From: Silanimonas sp044377035
Lineage (GTDB): Bacteria > Pseudomonadota > Gammaproteobacteria > Xanthomonadales > Xanthomonadaceae
DNA: 64,000 nucleotides
NCBI RefSeq assembly: GCF_044377035.1
Contig: NZ_JBILJW010000016.1
Span: forward strand, 1 to 64,000
Direction of reading: 5' to 3'
The notes below the pieces were generated by a model. That model worked only from the letters and a program-made list of their open reading frames with translations, was not told the DNA's origin and made no database searches. A program made the position numbers and the translations under genes. This document shows positions 34,832 to 45,108 of this stretch, in pieces (the stretch's first letter is position 1; every line of letters starts with the position of its first letter).

Positions 34832-35815
34832 TCAGGCCGCGACGGGCGGCCAGAGATGGGGATGACGGTGCCAGATCGCGTCGAGCCATGCGATATGGAT
34901 GGTCACTTCGGGCGGCGGGCCGGGCTCGGCGCGCCAGCGTTCCAGCATCGTCGCCGGGTGCAGGCCGCCGATCAGCACTTCGCAGGCCTCGGCGAAGCAC
35001 TGCACCCAGCGCGGCGAGAAGCCGATGTCGGCGCGCGAGGCTTCGAGGCGGGCGGCGACGGCGGCGGAGCCGGCGCTGAGCGTCGAGGGGTCGAGGGGCA
35101 AGGGCGACGGCGCCGCGGCCGGCAGCGGATGCTCCGGCTTGCGCGCCACCATGCCGACCAGATGCGCATCGGTGTGCTCGAAAACGAGTTCGAGGCCGGC
35201 GGCACGCACGTACAGGCGCAGCTCCTCCGGCGTGCAGAACTGGTTGCGGGCCACGTCCTTGCGCTCGGCCGCGTCGCCGCGGGCGACCTGGTCGACCTCG
35301 TAGGCGAAACGCTGCCAGCCGACGGGGTGCGAGAGGTTCCAGTGGTCGAAGTAGAACAGGCCGCCGGGCTTCAGCACGCGGGCCACATCGCGCAGGTAGA
35401 GGACCATGTCCTCCTTGTCCATGTGGATGAACACGGCCACGCAGTAGCCCTTGTCCATCGACGCGTCGGCGAAGGGTTTCAGGTGCGGGCCATCGACCGC
35501 GCTGGCGGTGGCGCCGGGATGCGATTCGACGCGCGCGCGGGCGAGGCCCGCCATGTTCTCGGCGATGTCGATGCCGTGCCAGACGGCGACGTGGCCGGCG
35601 AGTTGGGCGCCGATGCGGCCCACGCCGCAGCCGATCTCGAACACCCGATCGGAGGGCAAGAGTTCCAGGGCGGCATGGACCTGCGACGCGGTGAACGCAC
35701 CAGTGGCGGCGAGGACGGACTCGTCGGCGCTGCCATCGACGGCGGCCATGCCGTCGGACAGCGTGGCCGAGCGCGCATTCCACGCGGCTTTGTAGCTTTC
35801 GGGGGAGGAGGACAA
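34832..35815 (-). CDS. Class I SAM-dependent methyltransferase
   Basis: A protein of about 327 residues with a Methyltransf_25-type Rossmann core. SAM motif I is VFEIGCGVGRIG, motif II is WHGIDIAENM, then MDKGYCVAVFIHM and LKPGGLFYFDHWNLS. The C-terminal part (about 220-327) is specific to this protein and may recognise substrate. The substrate is unknown. The start is unclear: TTG at 35815 keeps the conserved-looking YKAAWNARSATLSDG segment, while ATG at 35749 would lose it. The gene is divergent from the next one, with only about 63 bases between starts. Confidence 0.8.
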   Translation of the reverse strand: MSSSPESYKAAWNARSATLSDGMAAVDGSADESVLAATGAFTASQVHAALELLPSDRVFEIGCGVGRIGAQLAGHVAVWHGIDIAENMAGLARARVESHPGATASAVDGPHLKPFADASMDKGYCVAVFIHMDKEDMVLYLRDVARVLKPGGLFYFDHWNLSHPVGWQRFAYEVDQVARGDAAERKDVARNQFCTPEELRLYVRAAGLELVFEHTDAHLVGMVARKPEHPLPAAAPSPLPLDPSTLSAGSAAVAARLEASRADIGFSPRWVQCFAEACEVLIGGLHPATMLERWRAEPGPPPEVTIHIAWLDAIWHRHPHLWPPVAA

Positions 35816-35878
35816 GGCGCAGGGCCGGTGACTTTGGACCACAATAGGGTAGACCGACCCGCCGAGCCGCCCAAGCCC

Positions 35879-36781
35879 ATGAGCCGAATGCCGACCCCGG
35901 AAGTGCTGACCACCCTGGGCGTGATCGCCATCGAGCTGGCCGGCGAGGCGCCGGTCGGGCGCAACGCGCTGCCGCAGGCCGAGGCCGGCGACTGGGCGGC
36001 GGGGATCGCCGCCGACCTCGCCCGCGTGGTCGCGGAAACCGCCTCCCTTGATCTCGTGGTCGCTGCGGCGCTCTACGACCCGTCGGAAATCCTGCGGCCG
36101 AACGTGCCGCGCCACGCGCTGCTGGAGTCGTACGCAGCTCGCGTGCCGGGCGAGGCCGGTGGCCGCGTGATCGCCTTCGGCGCCGGCGCGGACGGCCTGC
36201 CCACCGACCTCGCGCCGCAGGGCGATCTCGCTGGCGGCCCGCTGCGCGTGCTGCCCTTCCTACTGCGCGGGCCGGCCGAAGCCGTGAAGCGCGTCGGGGA
36301 AGCCCTCGAGGAGCGCCTGCTCGACACCGGCATGGCCAACGCCGGCACGGCGCTGGCGACGCAGTCGGCCTTCGGCCTGCGCGTCGAGCACATGCGCTAC
36401 CTCACCCTGCACGACCTGATGGCGATGATGGCCATGCAGTACGAGCACGCGGGGCTCGCCGGCCTGTGGCCGATGATCGAGGCCGCGCTGTTCGGCGATG
36501 ACGAAGAACTGTGGCTCGACGCCCCGCCCGAGCCGCTGGTGCGCTACGCCAACGGCGCGGCGCAGATCGCGCTGATCGACGCCGACGCCTGGGCGCTCGG
36601 CGGCTTCGTGCCGCCCGGCGTGGACGCCGGCAAGCTGGGCGCCGAGGGCATGGAGCGCCTGTTCGAGCACTTCGAAGCCCGGCAGCGGCAGATCGCCGCG
36701 GTACTGGGCGCCCATGGCCTCGAAGTGACCTTCGCCCACTGCCCGGTGGGCAAGGACGCGCGCGCCATCCTTCGCGGCTGA
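35879..36781 (+). CDS. Conserved-looking protein of unknown function
   Basis: A 300-residue soluble protein without a signal peptide or membrane segment. It is acidic and helical in the C-terminal half (MRYLTLHDLMAMMAMQYEHAGLAGLWPMIEAALF). A second in-frame ATG lies three codons in. I do not recognise a family and see no cofactor or metal motif. It stands alone, divergent from the methyltransferase, and is followed by a promoter-like sequence for the next operon. Confidence 0.75.
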   Translation: MSRMPTPEVLTTLGVIAIELAGEAPVGRNALPQAEAGDWAAGIAADLARVVAETASLDLVVAAALYDPSEILRPNVPRHALLESYAARVPGEAGGRVIAFGAGADGLPTDLAPQGDLAGGPLRVLPFLLRGPAEAVKRVGEALEERLLDTGMANAGTALATQSAFGLRVEHMRYLTLHDLMAMMAMQYEHAGLAGLWPMIEAALFGDDEELWLDAPPEPLVRYANGAAQIALIDADAWALGGFVPPGVDAGKLGAEGMERLFEHFEARQRQIAAVLGAHGLEVTFAHCPVGKDARAILRG

Positions 36782-36823
36782 GTCCTGACGCGCTGCGTCA
36801 CCAATTCGGGCCTCGCCCGGAGC

Positions 36824-36829
36824 TATAGT
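36824..36829 (+). promoter_or_regulatory. Candidate -10 element of the three-gene signalling operon
   Basis: TATAGT preceded by GC lies 33 bases before the ATG at 36862. No convincing -35 hexamer was found 16-18 bases upstream. Confidence 0.4.
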
Positions 36830-36861
36830 CGAAACTCGGAAGCCTCACGCAGGAACCGGGC

Positions 36862-37860
36862 ATGCGCACGTCGGTGGCGACGCAAGGCAAGTCGGGCTGG
36901 CGCGCGATAGCGCTCTTGGCGGCGCTTCTGTGCGCGTGCGGCACCGCCGACGCCCCGAGCGCACCCACGCCGTTGCGGCTGGGCATGGACCTCTGGGCCG
37001 GGTACTTCCCCGCGGTCATCGCCGAACGCGAGGGCCTCATGGCCGCGGAAGGCGTCGACCTCGAGGTCGTGGCCACGCGCGACACCAATGGCCTGATCGC
37101 CGAGTTCGCCGCTGGAAAGTACGACCTCATCGCGGTGTCGCTCGGCGACGCCATCACCCTCTCGCGGAACCGGCCCGACGTGGTGGTCCTGCTGGTCGCG
37201 GATGAGTCGTCCGGCGGCGACCAGCTGCTCCGCGCACCTGCCGCCGGCACCGATCCCGCGGCCCCGCCGCGCTTCGGCACCAACCTCGGCGGATTCGGCG
37301 AGCTGTTCATCCGGGCCTGGCTGGAGCGCGAGGGGATCGCTCCCGGCGACGTGGTCTGGGCCAATGTCGACGCCTCCGACGTGCCGACGGCCCTGGCCGA
37401 AGGCCGGATTGATTTCGGCCACACCTGGCAGCCCTACGCCGACGAAGCGGTGGCTGCCGGTGCAACCCCCATCTTCAGCAGTGCGGACACCCCGGGCCTG
37501 ATCCTCGACGTGGTGTTGGCCACGCGTGCGGGGATGGAGCGCCATCCGGAGGCCTACCGCGGCTTCGTGCGGGCCTGGTTCGAGGCGGAGCACCGCTGGC
37601 GCGCCGACCCGGCGGCCGGCAACGCCGCCGTCGCCGCCGCCCTCGGGCTGGACGCCGCGGCCGTCTCGCTGGCCGGAGTGAAGCTGTATTCGCTCGAAGA
37701 CAACCGCCATGCGATGGCGGGTGGCGCGGACTCCCCACTGGCGTCGCTGATCGAACGCTACGCCACGTTCTTCATCGAACGCGGCAGCCTGAGCACGCCG
37801 CCGGACCCGGCGTCGATGTTCGACCCGGTCGTGCTGCCCGAGGCCGTGCCCGCGCCATGA
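36862..37860 (+). CDS. NMT1/SsuA-like substrate-binding lipoprotein
   Basis: A 332-residue lipoprotein (lipobox ALLCAC) with a periplasmic binding fold of the NMT1/THI5-like type seen in nitrate, taurine, sulfonate and thiamine-precursor systems: LRLGMDLWAGYFPAVIAEREGLMAAEGVDLEVV, then the FAAGKYDLIAVSLGDAI and GRIDFGHTWQPYADEA loops. No ABC permease or ATPase gene follows. Instead the stop overlaps (ATGA) a sensor kinase with a periplasmic Cache domain. The likely role is to bind a small anion or base and present it to that kinase. Confidence 0.85.
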   Translation: MRTSVATQGKSGWRAIALLAALLCACGTADAPSAPTPLRLGMDLWAGYFPAVIAEREGLMAAEGVDLEVVATRDTNGLIAEFAAGKYDLIAVSLGDAITLSRNRPDVVVLLVADESSGGDQLLRAPAAGTDPAAPPRFGTNLGGFGELFIRAWLEREGIAPGDVVWANVDASDVPTALAEGRIDFGHTWQPYADEAVAAGATPIFSSADTPGLILDVVLATRAGMERHPEAYRGFVRAWFEAEHRWRADPAAGNAAVAAALGLDAAAVSLAGVKLYSLEDNRHAMAGGADSPLASLIERYATFFIERGSLSTPPDPASMFDPVVLPEAVPAP

Positions 37861-40670
37861 AGGCCCGCACCCGCGTAGCCGCGGCGATCCTCGCTTTCGC
37901 CGCGCTTCCGCTCATCCTCGTGAATGCGGGCAGCCTCGCCGACCGCCGCGACGATGCGGCGCGCAACGGCGATCTCCTGCTGTCCGGCAATGCCGACGAG
38001 CTCGCGGCCCTGCTCGCCGCCACGCGGACGCGCTGGCTGGAGAGCGTGCGCGCCGATGCCCGCCTGCCGATCTTCGAAGAGGTGCTGACGAGCAACGCGG
38101 CCCCGTCGCCGCTGCGCCTGAGCCGATTCTTCGCCGCCATGACGAGCCGCGACACGGTGAACATCGGCGCCATCGGCGTGCTCGACCTCGAGGGCCGCGT
38201 GGTGCAGGACTCGCAGGCCGTGAACCTCGGCCGCGACGAGTCACTGGAGCCTTGGTTCCTGCGGGTGGTGGCCTCCGGCCATCCGCAGCTGATCGGCCCC
38301 TACACCGCAACGGGCGAACGCCGGCCGGCGCTTTACTTCACTGCACTCGTGCGCGATGCGGACGAAAAGCGTCGCGGCGTCCTGCGGATGCGCATGGAGC
38401 CGGCCGTGCTCGGCCAGGTGATGGCCGCGGCCCTCGTCGCGACGCCCGGCCTGTCGGCCACACTCATGGACGAGGAGGGCCGCACGCTGGCCAGCGTCGG
38501 GGACTTCGGCAATGCCGAGCTCGCGTTGGGTGCGAACGCCGACGGCAAGGCGGAGCGCGTGATCACGGTCGGCAACGAACGCGTGGCCATCAAGCCGGTG
38601 CCGAATGCACCCTGGCGCGTGGTGGTGCGCCAGCCCTTGCCGGAATGGCTCGCGCCGCAGGACGAGTTGAATCGCCAATGGGTGCTGGAGACCGTGCTGC
38701 TGTTGGTCCTGCTGCTCGGCGCCTCCCTGCTGCTGGGTCGCCGCATCGCGGCGCCGCTCGCCGGGTTCAGCGATGTTGCCCGACGGTTGGCCGAAGGCGA
38801 CTACAGCCCGGTGCCGCGCTGGCCCGGCGCCGAGGAGGCCCGCCAACTTGGCGAGGCGCTCGACGCACTCGCCGCGCGGCTGCGCGACACCATCGGCACG
38901 CTCTCCAAGGAGTTGCAGCAACGCCGGGACGCCGAGGCGGCGCTGTGGGCCAGCAAGGAGCAGTACCTCGACCTCGTCGAACAGTTGCCTGCGACGGTGT
39001 ATCGCTGCGGGAACGCCTCCGGTTGGCCGATGGAGTTCCTCAGCCCGCAGATCGTGGCCCTCACCGGATTCACGGCCTCCGACCTGCTGGCGGGCGACGG
39101 CAAGCACTTCTCCCGGCTGATCCACCCCGACGATATGGCGCACTGCGAGGCAGCGATCTCGGACGCCGCGATCCGCCTTGGCAAGTACCAGCTGAACTAC
39201 CGGATCCGCGACCGGGACGGCGAGACGCGCTGGGTTTGGGAACTGGGCAGCGTGCATACCGATGCCGCAGGTCGCCCCACCCAACTCACCGGCGTCATGT
39301 TCGACGTGACCGAGCGGGAGACGGCCAACCAGGCCATGGCCCTGCTGCGAGGACGGATCGAAGCGCGGGTCGGCGGCGACTTCTTCCTGGCCCTCGCCAC
39401 CGGGCTGGCGCGCGTGCTGGACGTCGAGCGGGTGATGATCGGGCGCTACCACGGTTCGCCGCCGACGCGAGTGGTCTCGCTGGCGCTGGCGCGCCGCGAC
39501 GGCCCGAGCGAGCAAGCGGACTTCGCCATCGCCGGCACCCCCAGCGCGGCCGTGCTGGCGGAAGGGCAGATCGAGGTGCTGGATGGCGTGACCCAGCGAT
39601 TCCCCGACGATGCGGCCCTGGCCACCCGCGGCTTGCGGTCCTACATCGGCCGGCGGCTGGATGACAGCCATGGCCGGCCGATCGGCGTGCTCGCGGTTCT
39701 GCACGGCCAGCCGATGGCCGCGGACGATGCTGCCGCCCGGCTGCTCGACCTGTTCCAGGCACGCGTGGCCGCCGAGCTGGAGCGCGTCATCGCCGAGGAG
39801 GACCTGCAGCGGCTCGCTGACACGCTAGAGAACCGCGTGGCCGAACGCACGCACGAGCTGGAGGAGGCGAACGCCTCGCTCTCTCAGGCCATGGAGCATC
39901 TGGTGCAGCGCGAGAAGCTGGCCTCGCTGGGCAGCCTGGTCGCCGGCGTCGCGCACGAGCTGAACACGCCAATCGGGAATGCGCTGACGGTCTCGACCGC
40001 CCTCAACGACATCCATCGCCAGTTCGCCGACGTGCTGGCCAAAGGCGCGGTGAGGCGTTCGGCGCTCGACCGCTTCGTGGCCGAGAACAGCGAGGCCACC
40101 GAGCTGATCGAACGCAACCTGCAGCGCGCCGCCGCCCTGATCAGCCACTTCAAGCAGGTGGCCGTGGACCAGGCCAGCGTGCGGCGACGGCAGTTCGACC
40201 TCGCGGCCCTGGTGGAGGACGTGCTCTCCACCCTGAGCCCGCGGCTGAAGCGCTCCCCGCACCGGGTCGAGGTCGACATTCCGCCCGGCCTGGTGCTGGA
40301 GAGCTATCCGGGGCCGCTGGAGCAGGTGCTGACCAACCTCGTCGAGAACAGCCTCGTGCACGGCTTCGAATCGGGGCAACCCGGCGTGATCCGCATCTCG
40401 GCCGAAGCGGCGGGGCCGCGCATCCGCCTGCGCTACGCCGATGACGGGCTGGGCATCCCCCCGGCGCTCCGGCATCGGGTGTTCGACCCCTTCTTCACCA
40501 CCAAACTCGGGCAGGGGGGCAGCGGCCTCGGCCTGTACCTGGTGTACAACCTCGTGCACGGCCGGCTGGGGGGCAGCATCGAGCTGCTGGACGATGCCGG
40601 GCCGGGAGCCTGCTTCATCATGGAACTGCCGGTGGTCGCCCCGGCCGCCGGAGAGGAGACGAGCGGATGA
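37857..40670 (+). CDS. Membrane sensor histidine kinase (Cache-HAMP-PAS-GAF)
   Basis: A 937-residue sensor kinase. Helix 1 lies at about residues 6-25, followed by a periplasmic Cache-type sensor (about 40-270; VLDLEGRVVQDSQAV, PYTATGERRPALYFTALV). Helix 2 is at about 277-296, then HAMP, a PAS/PAC module (EQYLDLVEQLPATVYRCG, WELGSVHTDAAGRPTQLTGV, about 365-485), a GAF-like region (about 500-650) and a coiled coil. The phospho-His is His700 in GVAHELNTPIGNALT, an atypical HELNTPxxN box. The ATPase domain has VLTNLVENSLVH, YADDGLGIPP and GGSGLGLYLV. It overlaps both neighbours by four bases, forming one coupled operon. Confidence 0.93.
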   Translation: MKARTRVAAAILAFAALPLILVNAGSLADRRDDAARNGDLLLSGNADELAALLAATRTRWLESVRADARLPIFEEVLTSNAAPSPLRLSRFFAAMTSRDTVNIGAIGVLDLEGRVVQDSQAVNLGRDESLEPWFLRVVASGHPQLIGPYTATGERRPALYFTALVRDADEKRRGVLRMRMEPAVLGQVMAAALVATPGLSATLMDEEGRTLASVGDFGNAELALGANADGKAERVITVGNERVAIKPVPNAPWRVVVRQPLPEWLAPQDELNRQWVLETVLLLVLLLGASLLLGRRIAAPLAGFSDVARRLAEGDYSPVPRWPGAEEARQLGEALDALAARLRDTIGTLSKELQQRRDAEAALWASKEQYLDLVEQLPATVYRCGNASGWPMEFLSPQIVALTGFTASDLLAGDGKHFSRLIHPDDMAHCEAAISDAAIRLGKYQLNYRIRDRDGETRWVWELGSVHTDAAGRPTQLTGVMFDVTERETANQAMALLRGRIEARVGGDFFLALATGLARVLDVERVMIGRYHGSPPTRVVSLALARRDGPSEQADFAIAGTPSAAVLAEGQIEVLDGVTQRFPDDAALATRGLRSYIGRRLDDSHGRPIGVLAVLHGQPMAADDAAARLLDLFQARVAAELERVIAEEDLQRLADTLENRVAERTHELEEANASLSQAMEHLVQREKLASLGSLVAGVAHELNTPIGNALTVSTALNDIHRQFADVLAKGAVRRSALDRFVAENSEATELIERNLQRAAALISHFKQVAVDQASVRRRQFDLAALVEDVLSTLSPRLKRSPHRVEVDIPPGLVLESYPGPLEQVLTNLVENSLVHGFESGQPGVIRISAEAAGPRIRLRYADDGLGIPPALRHRVFDPFFTTKLGQGGSGLGLYLVYNLVHGRLGGSIELLDDAGPGACFIMELPVVAPAAGEETSG

Positions 40671-42868
40671 ACGACGAGTGGATCAGCTTCGCGAAGGAAG
40701 CGGAGGAGGGCGGCGATAGCGCAGTGCCCGGCTGGTGCATCGTGGTGGTCGACGACGACGAGGAAGTGCACGAAGCCACGCGCTTCGCGCTGCGCCACGT
40801 GCACGTGCACGGCCGGCCCCTCGAGCTGGTGCACCTGTTCTCCGCCACCGAGGCCCGGCGCGTCCTGCCCACCCTCGACATCCCGGCGGTGATCCTGCTC
40901 GACGTGGTGATGGAGACCGAGAACGCCGGGCTCGACCTCGTCGACTTCATCCGCAACGACTGCGAGCTCGCTGCGACGCGCATCGTGCTGCGCACCGGCC
41001 AGCCCGGCTATGCGCCCGAGCTCAGCGTGTTCGCGCGCTACGACATCAACGACTACTTCACCAAGGCCGAGCTCTCGCGCACGCGCCTGATCACGGCGAT
41101 CACTTCCGCGGTGAAGAGCCACGAGCAGATCCGCACCATCGACGAGAGCCGGCGCGGCCTCGAGCTGATCGTGCGCTCCTCGCCCAGCCTGCTGCAGCCG
41201 CAAGGGCTGGCCAATTTCGCCGAGGGCGTGCTCACGCAGGCCAAGGCCCTGCTGCGCGCCCCGATCGACGGCATCGTCTGCGCCCAGCGCGGCTCGCCGC
41301 TCGACCCGAACGACAACCGCCTGTACGTGGTCGGTGCCGCCGGCGCCCTCGCCGGCGCGGTGTGGCACCCGCTCTCCGACCTGCATGCCGAACCGGTGGT
41401 GACAGCCATCGCCCGCGCGCTGCGCGAGCGCCGCAACGTCCACGGTGACGACTACAGCGTGCTCTACCTGTCGACGCGCGAGCGCGAAGCGGCCATCTAT
41501 GTCGCCACGCCGACGCGCCTCAACGACGTCGACCACCAGCTGCTCGAAGTGTTCGCCTCGAATCTCTCGGCCTGCTTCAGCAACCTGCAGCACTTCGAGG
41601 AAGTGCACCGGCTGGCCTTCCGCGACCCCCTCACCGGCCTGATGAACCGTTCCGGCCTGCTGCGCGAGCTCGATGGCGTGGCCGGACGGCAGGACCTGCG
41701 CCTGGTGCTGGTGGACATCGACCACTTCACCGACTTCAACGACGGCCTCGGCCAGGAGGCCGGCGACCTGCTGCTGAGCGCGGTCGGCCAGCGCCTGCGC
41801 GAACGCTTCGGCGGGCACGCCTCGCTCGCCCGCATCGGCGCCGACGTGTTCGCGGTGGTGGGCGAGGCCGAGCGCCTCGCGCCGTCCGAGCTGCAGGCCG
41901 CCTTCGAACCGCCCTTCGCCTGCGGCGAACACCTGACGCCGGCGCGCGTCACCCTCGGGCTTTGCGACCTCGGCGACTGCACCGACGGCGTCACCGCGCT
42001 GCGCCACGCCAATATCGCGTTGAAGGCGGCGAAGCGCAGCCTCAACGACTCGGCCCTGCTCTACCAGGCCGGCCTCGCGGAGCACACGCGGCAGCGACTC
42101 GGGATGCTGGGGCAACTGCGCCGCGACCTGGAAGGCGACCGCCTCGAAGTGTGGTACCAGCCACAGATGGGGCTGGCCGATGGCCGGACGCACGCCGTGG
42201 AGGCCCTGCTGCGTTGGCCCGACGGCCGCGGTGGCTGGGTGCAGCCGCCGAATGTGTTCATCCCCCTCGCGGAGTACTCCGGGCTGATCGTGCCGATGGG
42301 CGAATTCGTGCTCGACCGCGCCTGCGGGATGCTCGCGGGGCTGGGCGACAGCGGCACCGTGCCGGCGCGCATGGCCGTAAACGTCGCCATGCCGCAGCTC
42401 CGGGATCCCGGTTTCGTCGCGATGGTCGAGCGCACCTTGCATAAGCATGGCCTCGGCGGCGAACGACTGGAGCTCGAGATCACTGAATCCATCGCGATGG
42501 ACGAGGCGCTGGCGTTGCGCCGCAGCCTCGAGCATCTGCGCAGCTTGGGTGTCCGCGTCGCGATCGACGACTTCGGCACCGGCTACTCGTCACTGGCGCA
42601 GCTTCGCGCGCTGCCCGTCGACGCACTGAAGATCGACCGCCGCTTCGTTTCCGAGCGCAGCGAGGGGCCCGATGAAGCCTTCGTCGAGTGCATCGTGGGA
42701 TTGGCGCGACGACTGGGCTTGTCGACGGTCGCCGAGGGCATCGAAACCGAGGAACAGGCGCGACTGATGCAGGCACTCGGTTGCGAGCTCGGCCAAGGCT
42801 ATTGGCACGCCCGGCCGATGCCCGAAGCGATGCTGAGACAGTGGCTCGCCCAGCGCGGGACGGGCTGA
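40667..42868 (+). CDS. Response regulator REC-DUF3369-GGDEF(degenerate)-EAL, c-di-GMP phosphodiesterase
   Basis: A 733-residue response regulator. The receiver domain (IVVVDDDEEVHEAT, VILLDVVMETE with phospho-Asp) is followed by a DUF3369-type linker and sensor region (ITSAVKSHEQIRTIDESRRGLELI, then a GAF-like fold to about 300). A GGDEF-fold domain has GADVF (residues 391-395) in place of GGDEF, so it is probably not a cyclase. The EAL domain has intact EALLRW (Glu512), EITES and DDFGTGYSSL. It should hydrolyse c-di-GMP when controlled by the upstream kinase, whose stop it overlaps. The degenerate GGDEF domain may bind GTP as an activator, as known in some EAL proteins. Confidence 0.92.
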   Translation: MNDEWISFAKEAEEGGDSAVPGWCIVVVDDDEEVHEATRFALRHVHVHGRPLELVHLFSATEARRVLPTLDIPAVILLDVVMETENAGLDLVDFIRNDCELAATRIVLRTGQPGYAPELSVFARYDINDYFTKAELSRTRLITAITSAVKSHEQIRTIDESRRGLELIVRSSPSLLQPQGLANFAEGVLTQAKALLRAPIDGIVCAQRGSPLDPNDNRLYVVGAAGALAGAVWHPLSDLHAEPVVTAIARALRERRNVHGDDYSVLYLSTREREAAIYVATPTRLNDVDHQLLEVFASNLSACFSNLQHFEEVHRLAFRDPLTGLMNRSGLLRELDGVAGRQDLRLVLVDIDHFTDFNDGLGQEAGDLLLSAVGQRLRERFGGHASLARIGADVFAVVGEAERLAPSELQAAFEPPFACGEHLTPARVTLGLCDLGDCTDGVTALRHANIALKAAKRSLNDSALLYQAGLAEHTRQRLGMLGQLRRDLEGDRLEVWYQPQMGLADGRTHAVEALLRWPDGRGGWVQPPNVFIPLAEYSGLIVPMGEFVLDRACGMLAGLGDSGTVPARMAVNVAMPQLRDPGFVAMVERTLHKHGLGGERLELEITESIAMDEALALRRSLEHLRSLGVRVAIDDFGTGYSSLAQLRALPVDALKIDRRFVSERSEGPDEAFVECIVGLARRLGLSTVAEGIETEEQARLMQALGCELGQGYWHARPMPEAMLRQWLAQRGTG

Positions 42869-42875
42869 GCCAGGC

Positions 42876-43340
42876 TCAGCCCCGCGGGAACTCCGCCTCG
42901 AACACCCGGTAGTGCGCATCGGCCATGCCGAGCGCGGCGTACGTCGCCTGGGCGCGCGCGTTGTCGTTCTCGACGTACAGGCGTAGGCCGCAGATGCCTG
43001 GCGTCGCGCGCGCCTCGTGCTCCACATGCGCGTAGAGCGAGCGGAACACGCCGAGGCGGCGCGCGTCCTCGGCGACGAACACGCTCTGGATCCACCACCA
43101 CCAGCCGTTGCGCCAATCACTCCATTCGGTGGTGAGCATCAAGGTGCCCACCGCCCGGCCGTCGTGCTCGGCGACGAGGTAGCGCGCCTTGTGCGGGTCG
43201 GCGAGGCCGGCGGCGATGCCGCCGCGGATCGTCGCCGCGTCGAGCACCTTGGCTTCGGTTTCCAGCGCCATGGCCTCGGCCCAGCGGGCGAGGGTTTCGA
43301 GGTCGGCGGGCGTGGCAACGCGGATCGTGATCGGGCTCAT
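42876..43340 (-). CDS. GNAT family N-acetyltransferase
   Basis: A 154-residue stand-alone GNAT enzyme: TIRVATPADLETLARWAEAMA at the N-terminus, VGTLMLTTEWSDWRNGWWWWIQSVFV in the central sheet, a DARRLGVFRSLYAHVE acetyl-CoA helix (a somewhat degenerate Q/RxxGxG) and LRLYVENDNARAQATYAALG at the end. The acyl acceptor is unknown. It is the last gene of a four-gene leftward series, and its start overlaps the stop of the previous gene (ATGA), so it is expressed with ntrB-ntrC. Confidence 0.85.
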   Translation of the reverse strand: MSPITIRVATPADLETLARWAEAMALETEAKVLDAATIRGGIAAGLADPHKARYLVAEHDGRAVGTLMLTTEWSDWRNGWWWWIQSVFVAEDARRLGVFRSLYAHVEHEARATPGICGLRLYVENDNARAQATYAALGMADAHYRVFEAEFPRG

Positions 43341-43671
43341 GGGCGCTCGGTTGGCAGCAAGGGGGCGTCGGAGTCGAGACCGTAGGCGCGCTCGACGCGG
43401 GCGATGCGGACGGCATAGCGGGCGTACCAGTGCTCGCGGCCGCGGCGCTGGGCGTCGAGGTGGTCGACGTCGCGCTTCCACGCGCGCACCGCGTCCTCGT
43501 CGCGCCAATACGAGACGGTGATGCCGAAGCCGTCGGCACCACGCGCGCTCTCGATGCCGAGGAAGCCCGGCTGGGCGGCGGCGAGCGCCACCATCCGTTC
43601 GGCCATCGCGGCGTAGCCGTCGTCGTCGTCGCGGCGCTGCGAACTGAAGATCACGGCGATGTACGGAGGCG

Positions 43672-43675
<4 letters not shown>
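43337..43675 (-). CDS. Antibiotic biosynthesis monooxygenase-type (ABM) small protein
   Basis: A 112-residue ferredoxin-like fold protein of the ABM superfamily: YIAVIFSSQR, ERMVALAAAQPGFLGIESARG, FGITVSYWRDEDAVRAWKRDVDHLDAQRRG and WYARYAVRIARVERAYG. Members are cofactor-free oxygenases or haem-binding/degrading enzymes; many are of unknown function. The E-S and W-K-x-D-x-x-H pattern is that of the YqjZ/enzyme-related group. It lies between ntrC and the GNAT gene with 4-base overlaps on both sides. Confidence 0.85.

Positions 43676-45104
<1,429 letters not shown>

Positions 45105-45108
<4 letters not shown>

Noticed and set aside
40433..42535. A 700-codon minus-strand frame opposite the REC-EAL regulator
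   Set aside because: The composition is typical of a shadow frame and there is no domain; the plus strand is unambiguous.
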